From positions 1 through 31,889 of the forward strand of contig CAICTM010001316.1 of the NCBI GenBank assembly GCA_903772945.1: a stretch of DNA of 31,889 bases, written 5' to 3'. Every line of letters begins with the position of its first letter. Position 1 is the first letter of the stretch. Below the pieces are notes generated by a model. It was not told the origin of the DNA, made no database searches, and saw only the letters and a list, made by a program, of their open reading frames with translations. Both the position numbers and the translations under genes were made by a program. Shown here one piece after another: positions 20,255 to 29,485 of this stretch. The DNA comes from Seminavis robusta. Lineage: Eukaryota; Bacillariophyta; Bacillariophyceae; Naviculales; Naviculaceae.

Positions 20255-20500
20255 CTAGCTAGCTTGGTGGTTGGGCCCCAAGGGGCCCAATCTTTATGGT
20301 TCAGAGCCCCCTACGGGGGCTCAACCTTTATAGTACTAGCTTAAAAAAATTTCGCTACAAGCTAGCTAGCTAGCTAGTACCGGTAGTAGCAAAAGAGGGG
20401 CCCACCCAGTTGTAAAAGGGGGTCTAGCTAGAGCTCTGAGGGACGATATCTACCAAATGGAAGCCGAGTATTGGACGGCCGTACCGGTACCGGTACCCGG
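20251..20500. repeat. Cluster of hairpins, CTAG runs and GTACCGG palindromes
   Basis: CTAGCTAGCTAGC lies at 20251-20263 and again at 20361-20378. TTGGGCCCC-AA-GGGGCCCAA is a hairpin at 20271-20290. AGCCCCC-TAC-GGGGGCT is a second hairpin at 20305-20321. Both hairpins are followed by a CTTTAT-containing spacer. GTACCGGTACCGGTACCCGG lies at 20481-20500. No gene is seen. The paired hairpins could act as a transcript-end structure or mark insertion sites. Confidence 0.6.
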
Positions 20501-20605
20501 TATGGCATATATGTGCAGTTCTAAAAAACAGATTAGAAGAACAAACTTGAGACTCGGCAATTTGAGAGCTGAATATTGGTAAGGAGCAGGAGCAGTGAGT
20601 CTTCA

Positions 20606-20875
20606 TCAATAAAAATTTGTCAGGGGCAAGTTGTTGCTGCATAAGGGTTTGAGCTTGGGTGCAAACATGGCATCGCTCCACAAAGGCAACAGCCAATTGG
20701 ATGGAATGATTTTACAGTGTGATTTCAAGTGACCCGGCAGTTTTAGGCTGCCGTTGTCCTTGGGCTTGTACGATACTAGGACCGGTAGGACTCCCATGGT
20801 ATTTCCACTGATAATGCATTTCCAATCTTCCCACCCCTTCTGCTTTTCTATCTTCCAATTGTTATCTTTTTTCAC
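20606..20875 (-). pseudogene. Coding-like fragment of unknown origin
   Basis: A minus-strand frame reads KKDNNWKIEKQKGWEDWKCI and then ISGNTMGVLPVLVSYKPKDN, to a stop at 20606. Its protein-like character is better than that of the surrounding chance frames, but it has no ATG start and no family I recognise. It may be a remnant of a transposon gene, or chance. Confidence 0.2.
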
Positions 20876-21070
20876 ATGTCCAGCTAGCTAGGTGCTGCAA
20901 GGGGGGGTTGGTTTGATGTCCTAATGCTTTTTTTTTAGGGGTCAGCCTATGGGGGTATGGCTGTGCCGAAATATCTAGTTGGGGGGGAGGAAGAAGGATA
21001 AGGATTGAGGAATAAGATCCAAAACCTTCCGCTTTTCACACTAACTTCACAACAGCATCCGTCTTCCTCG

Positions 21071-23032
21071 ATGAACAGCCTCTTCATCTTGGCTCTCTTT
21101 GTCATTCTACTCGTACCATCAATCACAACGACGATAGGCAGCGTCGGTGTCTACAGCTTTTCAGTTCTGCTGAAGAGGCGCTTGTCAAGCCCCAACTGGG
21201 CTCGAACTTTTCTCTCGATGAGTGCTAGTAGTAGCAACAATGCCAATGACAGTGATACATGTAGTAGTCCGGTTGTGAAGAGGCGGACCAGTCCACGCAA
21301 GAGGACACCCGTAGCTTCTGTTGAGGATTCCTCCTTGTTGGCAAAGAAATCCAAAACCAAGGCTACTGAAGCTACCGAACCTTCTTCTTGCTCGGATTCG
21401 AGTTCAAGAGGACTTTATCAGCAATGGATCTCGCACAATGACGCCGCATTCCATCATTTTACACCCGAGGAAGCTGTCCAAATTCGACAAGCTCTACTCG
21501 CATGGTACCGACAACACCGCCGCAAACTACCGTGGCGTGGAGATGCACCACCCTTTGATGGATCCACCAGCAACACTAACACAAAGAAAGATTCGGCTAC
21601 ATATAATCAAAATGCCACACAAATTCCGCCAACGCCATATGGCGTATGGGTCAGTGAAATCATGCTGCAACAAACACGCGTCGAAGCCGTCATTCCCTAT
21701 TGGATTCAATGGATGGAATCCTTTCCCACCATTGAAGCATTAGCCGACGCCACGGAGGAACAAGTCAATGCCCATTGGGCCGGATTGGGGTTTTACCGCA
21801 GAGGACGAATGCTCCATCAGGCGGCGCAATATCTCGTTGCAAACAACAACAATGACAACCAACCAGTACAGCTCCCACAGACAGTGGCCGAACTACAAAA
21901 AATACCGGGAATTGGTCGGTACACGGCCAGTGCGATTGCGTCCATTGCCTTTTCCCGCCAAGTGCCCGTCGTCGATGGCAATGTGTGTCGTGTCCTGTGT
22001 CGATTAAAAGGAATTGCCAATCACATCAAGGCACCCATTCTCAAGGATAAATTGGGATGGGAATTGGCACAACAGCTCGTGGAAGGCAGCAGCAATGGTG
22101 ATGCCGGAGAAATCAATCAGGCACTCATGGAACTGGGAGCCACCTATTGTGCGCCCTCGGGAACGGGCATCGAGCCAGGAGATCCCTTGATTGAATTCTA
22201 TCTGTCCACCAAACTGGGCGAGGCATTCTTGTACGAGCAACAACAACAAAACAACAACAACAAGGACGTGACAATAATCCCCAACAAGAACAACAGCAAA
22301 AAGAAAGCCTGTCCCCTCTGCCATGAAATGGGGGTCTCGGATGTGGTACAACAATTGGCCGCTTCCATGGAGGCCGAGGACGTCACAACGGTGGACGCGG
22401 CTCGTCGCTGTGGTCATGCGGCATTTCCAACTCCTCCACCCAAGCTGTCCAAACGAGAAGAAGTTCTAGCCGTGGCAGCCATCCAAAAAGCCACATCAAA
22501 GGATGAAACCTATTGGCTGTTGGTCAAACGTCCCAAGAAGGGTCTCCTAGCTGGTCAGTGGGAGTTTCCATCCGCTAGTGTTTGGAACAGTAGTAGTAGT
22601 GACGACCACAAGAAGAAAAAGACCAAGCAGCAACCTGCCAAGGCGAAAAAGGAGGTGCCATCCATTGCAACGAACGTCAGGCGCAAGGCGCTCAAGACCT
22701 TGTTGGCTGATCTTGTGGACGACACGGCATTTCATGGACTGGAGCAACAGAAATTGGCAACTTTGAAGGGTGCTCCGCTGGAACACGTCTTTAGTCACGT
22801 CCGACATACCATGTACATTGAATACACCACTCTCAATAATAAGCAGGAGAAGGTCGACTCTACGAGTTGGACAACGTCGTCGGGAAAGGAATGTCGTTGG
22901 ATGCGAAACGAGGACATGGCAGAAGCAGGTGTCACATCCGGGGTCAAGAAGATTCTAAAGGCCGTCACAGCGGAACAAACCAAGACACAAAAGAAGGAAA
23001 GCTTCTTTCAGCCACGGAAACGGAAAAAGTAA
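21071..23032 (+). CDS. mutY: MutY/MUTYH-type adenine DNA glycosylase
   Basis: The ATG at 21071 gives 653 residues without introns. The enzyme removes adenine mispaired with 8-oxoguanine, starting base excision repair. A hydrophobic N-terminus (MNSLFILALFVILLVPS) may be an organelle-targeting or signal segment. A later ATG at 21218 (MSASSSNN) could give a nuclear form. The core contains the catalytic Glu196 (SEIMLQQTRV), the helix-hairpin-helix LQKIPGIGRYTASAI (about 276-290) and Asp302 (VVDGNVCR). Iron-sulfur cysteines are C360, C414, C417 and perhaps C447, so the normally compact loop is interrupted by a Q/N/K-rich insertion. The C-terminal 8-oxoG-recognition (Nudix-like) domain shows KRPKKGLLAGQWEFPS and the FSHVRHT motif. 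The end PRKRKK looks like a nuclear localisation signal. It is convergent with the next gene, 84 bp away. Confidence 0.93.
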   Translation: MNSLFILALFVILLVPSITTTIGSVGVYSFSVLLKRRLSSPNWARTFLSMSASSSNNANDSDTCSSPVVKRRTSPRKRTPVASVEDSSLLAKKSKTKATEATEPSSCSDSSSRGLYQQWISHNDAAFHHFTPEEAVQIRQALLAWYRQHRRKLPWRGDAPPFDGSTSNTNTKKDSATYNQNATQIPPTPYGVWVSEIMLQQTRVEAVIPYWIQWMESFPTIEALADATEEQVNAHWAGLGFYRRGRMLHQAAQYLVANNNNDNQPVQLPQTVAELQKIPGIGRYTASAIASIAFSRQVPVVDGNVCRVLCRLKGIANHIKAPILKDKLGWELAQQLVEGSSNGDAGEINQALMELGATYCAPSGTGIEPGDPLIEFYLSTKLGEAFLYEQQQQNNNNKDVTIIPNKNNSKKKACPLCHEMGVSDVVQQLAASMEAEDVTTVDAARRCGHAAFPTPPPKLSKREEVLAVAAIQKATSKDETYWLLVKRPKKGLLAGQWEFPSASVWNSSSSDDHKKKKTKQQPAKAKKEVPSIATNVRRKALKTLLADLVDDTAFHGLEQQKLATLKGAPLEHVFSHVRHTMYIEYTTLNNKQEKVDSTSWTTSSGKECRWMRNEDMAEAGVTSGVKKILKAVTAEQTKTQKKESFFQPRKRKK

Positions 23033-23116
23033 AACACTCACATTAGCTCAGAGTTCTTTGCCTGCTTGGCTAGCTAGTTAGCAATGTCATAAGTCTTTGT
23101 TGAGTTCAGGTATGGC

Positions 23117-24638
23117 TCAATCTTGGTCTATTGGCTTGACGCCCAGCTGTTTTCGAGATTCATCAATCAACTTGGCATTGGAATACGTCTCGGCATGTGT
23201 GAATTGTGGTACTTCCTTCTTGCCAGCAGCAATGCACCTGGCCACAGCCGCGGCTTCGTACATGAAGCCTGCACTATTGGGATACACAAATCCACCGGTG
23301 GACTTGATCTCTTCGGTTTCTTCCGGCAGCGGATAATCAAATAGAGTTTCTCCCGCATGTTGTCCTCTTCCGGCTGCCTTTAGCGTCAAGCGCACCTTGG
23401 TCGGGCAGTGGGCTGGAGTTTCAATCACCAAGCGACCTTTGGTTCCAATGACCGTTGTTTGTTCTTCACTTTCTCCAAGGAATCCATAGCTGCACATGGC
23501 CGTTCCAGCACTGGTTGCATACACAATATTCAAAACAATGTGTGTGAGAAGGCTTTATGATCACGTTGAGGGTTGAGATCCTTTTGTTTTTTCTGCACAC
23601 TTACCCTGGTAGCTTGGCAGTATTCTCATTCTTGTTTTCTGGATCCAATGCCGGAGGCATTGTGCTAGTTGGTGGGAATGTCATGATGAGAGCACCCTGC
23701 AAGTCGACTCCTGTTTTTTCATCCACCTGCCCCACCGCTTTGATGGTATCTGGCTGGGCCCCACCAAAAAACAAGGTTGCTGCCGCAAAGGGATAGGGAG
23801 CCACGAGATAGGTAGCACCCCCACCGAGTTTTCGGTTGTAAAAGAAGGAAGTAGGGTAATCGTCTGAATCGGATGCATTAAAGTTGAATTCTGTAATGAC
23901 CGAAACAACTTCCCCAAGCACACCAGCTTCTCCTTTTCCATCACCAAAGACCAGACGCCGCGCTTGTTCCACAGCAGGGAAAAATCTCGTCCACATGCCC
24001 TACAAATAAAATAATAATAACCATTGGCAGTAGGTAGCCCTGTTGTGAGATATTGTTGATAATAGGAAAAAGGCCCAGATCATACCACCTGTCCATACAA
24101 CACAGTAGAATACCCTACCTCCATGATGAAAAGATTTTTCTCCTTGGCCAAATCCAGCAAGTATTGGGTATCTTCTGGGTTACAGGCAAAAGGCTTTTCC
24201 AAGAGAACATGCTTGTTTGCTTGAAGGCATTTTTCTCCAATCTCTCGTCGAAAGACATGCAAATTTCCAACATAGACACATTGGACCTCTTCATCCGCCA
24301 ATAACTCATCGTAGCTGCCATCTGTAAAAAGGAACGAAAGAAAGAATTTGTCAGCCCCCACGTCCAAGCAACTTCTCCTTAAAAACATACCACTGCAATG
24401 ACGACATGCCAATTTACGTACACGACTTTTTAATTTTGTGTTTCTGGGCAAACTCGGCCGCTCTCGCGGCATCTCGTGCCGAACACGCCACCACTTGAGC
24501 GGATGGCAGATGTTTGAGGGCTTGTGTAAAGTCCTGGCAAACTCTGCCACAACCAATCAAACCCCAACGGAGCGGAGGACATTCCAGAGGATCCGATAGC
24601 GATGGATCATCGAACGGGGGAGGAGGAGTAGACGCCAT
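23117..24638 (-). CDS. Gfo/Idh/MocA-family NAD(P)-dependent oxidoreductase (dihydrodiol dehydrogenase-like)
   Basis: Four exons (24638-24422, 24321-24119, 23999-23605 and 23510-23117) join through GT-AG introns of 94-119 nt into 402 residues. The N-terminal Rossmann fold shows GLIGCGR (G29xG31), YGSYDELLAD at 73-82 and the family's EKP motif with the probable catalytic Lys115 (LLEKPFA). The GMWTRFFPAVEQAR segment (141 onward) is characteristic of the dimeric trans-dihydrodiol / D-xylose dehydrogenase subgroup. The C-terminal beta-sheet domain follows (TTVIGTKGRLVIETP). No signal peptide is visible, so it is probably cytosolic. The substrate is not deducible; a sugar or other polyol is likely. 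The second donor was placed at GAG|GTAGGG because this joins FIME to GMWTRFF as in the family; a downstream GT would insert eleven or twelve extra residues. Confidence 0.88.
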
Positions 24639-25195
24639 GTTTTAGTTTTAAAATTGTTGACAAACAAAGAAAGAAAATGATGGCTTTTGGGTTTTTCTTG
24701 ATGGTGTGTGGGACGGGATGGGTTGAGCCTCCTTGCACCATCCATGCATCCAAGGCCATACTGACGTCATTGAACCTGAGGTTTTCAATCGATTTGAATC
24801 GAATCGAATAGAATAGAATAGAATCGATTGTTTGTCAAGGTCATTCAGTCGTGTCGAATTGAATTGGTATTCATTCGAACGGGATCTTCGATTGGATCTT
24901 TGTGTTCCCACGGAAGGTGGGGCCAGAACATCCAACGGAAGATGGAAGTCTCAGCCAAAAGAACCCGAACAATCTTTTTTTAGTACTGTAGTCTACAGTA
25001 TTCCGTGAAACACCACCTTTGCTCACAAATCTTTCCTCATCGAAGTTGTTGCAGTTTCAATGGATGAAGGGGCGAAGACCTTCAATATTCAATTGGCTCC
25101 GCAGTGATCTTCCAAGCCAGAAGCAGAGTACAAGATACAAGAGACCCAGATCCAGCTACCTACTTACCGAGTAGCTTAGCTAGCAAGCTGGGACA
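24639..25195. promoter_or_regulatory. Divergent promoter region with a TGACGTCA site
   Basis: These 557 bp separate the start codons of the oxidoreductase (minus) and the channel gene (plus), so both promoters should lie here. A TGACGTCA (bZIP/CRE) palindrome sits at 24772-24779. A GAATCGAATCGAATAGAATAG microsatellite follows at about 24796-24825. No coding frame is supported. Confidence 0.45.
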
Positions 25196-28100
25196 ATGTC
25201 AGAGTCCAAGCAGGAGGAGTATGAAGAGCAGGAACGCAAAGTCTCCTTTCGCAGCAGCGAGTTGCGGCATCGCAAGCCTCGAAATGTCGCTACCATGGTC
25301 ATGCAAATGAACCGTGAAAGCAAACGGAATTTGTTTGATGAGGATGACAATCACAATAATAATACTAATCTCCTAGACTCGACGAGGAGAACCTCGGCTG
25401 CGCTGATCCGTTCCCGGTCAAACGAGCAAGGACGACGACGACAGAAAGCTCATCGGCGCTATTACTCGGCCTTTAATGTCCCGTACCATGAAGATGCTGC
25501 CGCCAACGATACTCCTTCCGAACTGGCCGATACATCCATTCCGCTCTTTGGGCCTTCTCAAGCTCCCACGTCCAGTCTGCTCAACCATGCCCAACACTTG
25601 GAGAATTTGTTTCAAACACCGGCTCGTGGTTTTAACGACCTATTGGAGCCCTATAGTTCGCCCTTTTATGGAACGGAAATCAGCTATCACAGCCAGAGAA
25701 ATCGTCGCAGTATCACCGAGGAGGAGACGGAAGGTGATGACGACGACGACGACAGTGAGGATGATATTTCAGATGTCAGTTCTCAAGATGAGGAGAAGCA
25801 GGATGTCGAACAAGGAAATCAAGTGCCGCAAGAAAAGACTCGATTGATTGAAACTACAACAACATCCAAACGACGAAAATCGTGCTGTTGTCGACTGACC
25901 CGCGTATGTCGGGCATTTGTGCAAGTGGTCAAACCGGAAGAAGTATTGACCAACATTCATCACTTTCTGTCCACCACGTTCTTGCTATTGATTGTGCCCT
26001 GTCTCATTGCCGCCAGCATTTTATATTATTCCCTCGACAATCCCGATTTGGAATTCTTACCCACTCAAGCCAGGCTCAGTTGGTTCATGTTGTTCATTGT
26101 ACGTCTCTCCGTCACATTTACGTTGGCGCGAATGACACAGTGGATGTTTGAAGTCTTGACCATGCGCACGACAATCTTTGCCCGAGCTTGTGGCCCCTTG
26201 TTTGCATTAGTCATGATGCAATCCATGGGATGGCCATTGCTGGCGTGTTCCTGGGGTTGTTGGAATTTGATAATCTTGCATGGAGATTCCAATTTTGTCA
26301 AGCATTGGTTCTACTGGACGGGGATCAAACTCTTCTCCATTCAATTCAACCGAGGCGATGGCATTTTGGCATCCGAACTCTACGGACGATTCCTGGCCGC
26401 CATAATTCTGCTGGGTGTCGCGGCGGCAATCAAACGAACCTTTGTGGCGCTATACCTTTCCAGGCGCATGTTGCAGCATTACAGAGGGCAGCTGGAAAAG
26501 GTCATGAGTCAAGTCAAACTCGTTATGGAAGTGACGGAACTTGCAGCACAAACGGATGAACCGAGCTTTAATGAGCGATTGTCCAAAGTGATCAATGAAG
26601 GCGGTTCGGCAGCAGAGGTAGTAGATCGAAGCAAACGGAACAAGTTGGTGGAGACGGTCCCCATGTTTCAGCAGCAGCAGCAGCAACATAACAATCCACA
26701 AAAGGCCAAAATCACCAAAAAGCCTTCGTCCGAAGGGATTGGCGACAAAAAGACTGAAGATGGCGAATCCGACGATGACGATGATGACGACGACGACGAT
26801 GATGATGACGACGACAATGGAGGTGATGAAGTGAACATCGAGCATCTTCAGCAGACCGTGCTCGATGCTCAGAATTCAGGAATGAACGCAAAAATGAAGT
26901 GGAACATGTTAAAGGAACGAGCATTGAACGATCGCTACACAATGAACTTTAACGGAGATGAGGTGTCGACAGCCGGCAGAACTTCTGCCGCCGGTAGCAC
27001 AGGGGAACGATCCACAGCCCGCAAGAATACACTCAAAATGATCTTTGACGGTCTCGAGCGATGGCCGGAACCAGAAGACAAAGGGCGCAAGAACACTGCC
27101 TCGTCCCTCCACGATATCTTGCAGTTCAGGAAGGCCATGGCCTTTATGGAAACCCAATTTCCCTTCTCCGAAAAGTTTGGGCCCGTCGCCAATCGTAAAC
27201 AGTGCGTGAAGAATGCAATGAAGGTCTACAAGCGACTCTTACGCTTCACACCAGGCCAACAAACGCTTTCCTTTGATGTCATTGGTGCACTGGCGTTTCG
27301 AGACGACCAGACGTTGGATGAAAACAGGGCGATTGCCTTGCTGCGTGTCTTCCTCCCGGACAAAAATGAAGCGTTGACGATGTTGGCTTTTGTGAATTCA
27401 ACTGATAATGTGTACAAGCAGCTTCGGTACCTCCGAGCTGCTCTCAGCAATTCCTCCAAGATTGATTCCGTGTTGGAAGACTCATTCAATGGAGTCTTCT
27501 ATGCCGTGCTGGCTGTGATTCTATGTAAGTACTACAGATGCAAGATTTTGTGTTTGATGGGTTTGCTAAGATCTGTTTTCCTCATTCTCTCGTCTGCGCG
27601 CCATGTGATGTCCCCAGTGTGTCTTTGTGGCTTCAACCCCTGGCCGTTGCTGGTGTCCTTCAGTACATTGACAGTGTCCTTTGCCTTTGCTTTCGGGCCC
27701 TCCGTCGCCAAGGTAAGCCACAGTTGCCTTTGGTCGATAGAACGCCCTCGGTCGTACGATCTCGTAGGCACTTTCTCTGCTGTGAATCCTGACCGTTTTT
27801 GCGCCTTCATGAATGCAGAATGTCGAGGGTGTCCTAATGATTGCGGTGAGTTATAGAAGAAGGAGTTACGATGAACACGACAGTACTTTGTTTTCCGCTT
27901 TGACTTAATTATGCTCTCCGTCATCTAGGTGAGGCGGCCGTATGATATCGGTAAGTTGGACCAGTGCTGGCGAGGGCGTCAATGTTTGATAAGGTTTTCG
28001 GCACGGCTCCCATACACCTTGGCTCATTCTTCTGCATCCACCTTTTGCAGGAGATCGCATTACCATTTCAGGTAAGTCAGGAGTCCCAGGCTCTGCTGGG

Positions 28101-28950
28101 CATCCTTGAAGAAATATTGTACAGGACATCCAATCAGGCTCAACCAAACTCTTGTTGTGAAGGTGCCGAATCATTGGTCAACCCTCCGTTGGCGAATAGC
28201 TGGCTTGTGGTAGGTTCGATGCTCTATCTTTTTCCACGCTGGACTTTCATTTCAATGGTCTGACGAACCAATGCTCCATGTTCTGTCTACGCATTCACAA
28301 CTCAGGAGGACATTACCCTGACCACTACAACACTACGATTTGCCTCCACAAACGAAGTGGCATCACTCAATAACTCCAGTCTTGCGAGCTCTCGAATTGT
28401 CAATTGCTCCAGGTCACCGAAAGCGCAGGTCACTATCCGTATTCAATTGGACGTGGACACCAGTCAAAGAGACATCGATGAGTTCCGCAAGAGAATCGAA
28501 ACGTACCTGTCGGATAACCCACGAATTTGGGTTGGTTTGATTCAATCTCGTACGGACGACATCAACAGCGATGCGGGCTACGCGACAATGATGTACCGTG
28601 CGCAACACGTCAAGCCTTGGCAAGATCTTGGACCAATTATGTCGGCTAGAGGTGAATGGCAGCGCTTTGCCGAAAACACGGCAACTGATATGGGTATCAT
28701 CTATGACAGTCCACCGAGACAGATGACCATTGGAGTAGGACTTGCAGCGGAATCAAAACAAAACAAGGCAACAGAAGGTCAAAACAAAACAGCCAGTTTC
28801 ATTCGCTCCCTCAGCAAAGAAAAAAGTGGAGGCCAGCATGAAAGGAAGACAACCGACGAAAGAGTTTTCGGAAGCATTTCCAAGTACATGGAGGACTCCC
28901 AACCTGCTCCAACAACGCTTGCCATGAGCGAACAGGCTGCGGCGGACTAG
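25196..28950 (+). CDS. MscS-like mechanosensitive ion channel
   Basis: Seven exons (25196-27524, 27618-27712, 27819-27845, 27929-27950, 28051-28071, 28163-28209 and 28306-28950) give one frame of 1061 residues. The acidic/basic cytosolic N-terminus contains D-rich runs and a KSCCCR cluster that could be palmitoylated. Four membrane segments lie near 257-280, 294-312, 330-352 and 397-418. A long cytosolic loop carries polyQ and an Asp-only run (about 526-539). Two more segments follow: 765-778 and the pore helix LVSFSTLTVSFAFAFGPSVAK. The MscS signature NVEGVLMIAVRRPYDIGDRI continues into the beta domain (EDITLTTTTLRFAS, SLASSRIVNCSRSP). The family opens on membrane tension to release ions and osmolytes. 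The acceptor of exon 6 (GTGAAG|GTGCC) is the least certain junction. Location (plasma membrane or organelle) is not evident. Confidence 0.9.
26776..26820 (+). repeat. GAY(n) run encoding poly-Asp
   Basis: Consecutive GAT/GAC codons encode about 14 Asp in the cytosolic loop of the channel. Both codons are mixed, so selection for the acidic tract, not only slippage, may maintain it. Confidence 0.85.
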
Positions 28951-29485
28951 TTCCTTATCGCTTCTCTGAAACTTGTGTTGTTATGCAACCAATTCCTGTT
29001 TGGCATGACTGAACCCATGATTTGTACTTCGCGGACATTGCTTTGTATTACCAGAGGCATCCATCTGCCGTCTCATGTATGATTCTTTAGAAAGTGCTAA
29101 AAGACACGGAATTTCAAGCCAGCGGCCACGAACCTACACTACAGTGTTACTAGTACCGGTACTACCCGGTACCCGTAGTACATGTACCGGTACGGGTACT
29201 AGTTTAAAGTGAATTAATGGATTTACTCGTAGCCTGTGGTACAATTCCTACGTACTATTAGCAGCTCACAATTCACTTTCGAAAACGCAATGTAAATCCC
29301 TAATCGAAACATGGGGAGGTTACTTAGTGGGTTATCGTAATGTAAATGTTTAGAGTTAAGGGATGGCTCAAAACTGGCGTACTTGGATCCCATTTTCTAG
29401 TGACTGACATGACACAAATCGAAACAACAAACAACAAAGAAAGAAAACAGTTCCACGATGACAGAATGCCGCTGATTCGAAGCCT
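28951..29485. other. Spacer with palindrome, no gene seen
   Basis: The 3-prime end of the channel transcript should fall here. A 55-bp imperfect palindrome of GTACCGG units lies at 29149-29203. AAAGTGAATT at 29206-29215 is inverted at 29270-29279. Confidence 0.5.
29149..29203. repeat. 55-bp imperfect GTACCGG palindrome
   Basis: It begins ACTAGTACCGGTAC and ends GTACCGGTACGGGTACTAGT. The arms pair over roughly 20 bp with small mismatches, around a CGTAGTACATG centre. It is the longest member of the palindromic spacer family in the window. Confidence 0.75.

Noticed and set aside
20271..20321. Hairpins considered as a bacterial-type terminator
   Set aside because: The window is eukaryotic, and the hairpins are not followed by a clean T-run next to a functional gene.
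22960..23032. KKESFFQP at the MutY C-terminus as a PCNA-binding motif
   Set aside because: The Gln is one residue out of register with QxxIxxFF and the hydrophobic residue is missing; only the basic localisation signal is supported.
23033..23116. Possible small gene between mutY and the oxidoreductase
   Set aside because: Only 84 bp; contains the convergent 3-prime ends and nothing else.
29149..29203. Palindrome considered as an origin or CRISPR-like repeat
   Set aside because: Single imperfect palindrome without regularly spaced copies; same simple GTACCGG family as elsewhere.
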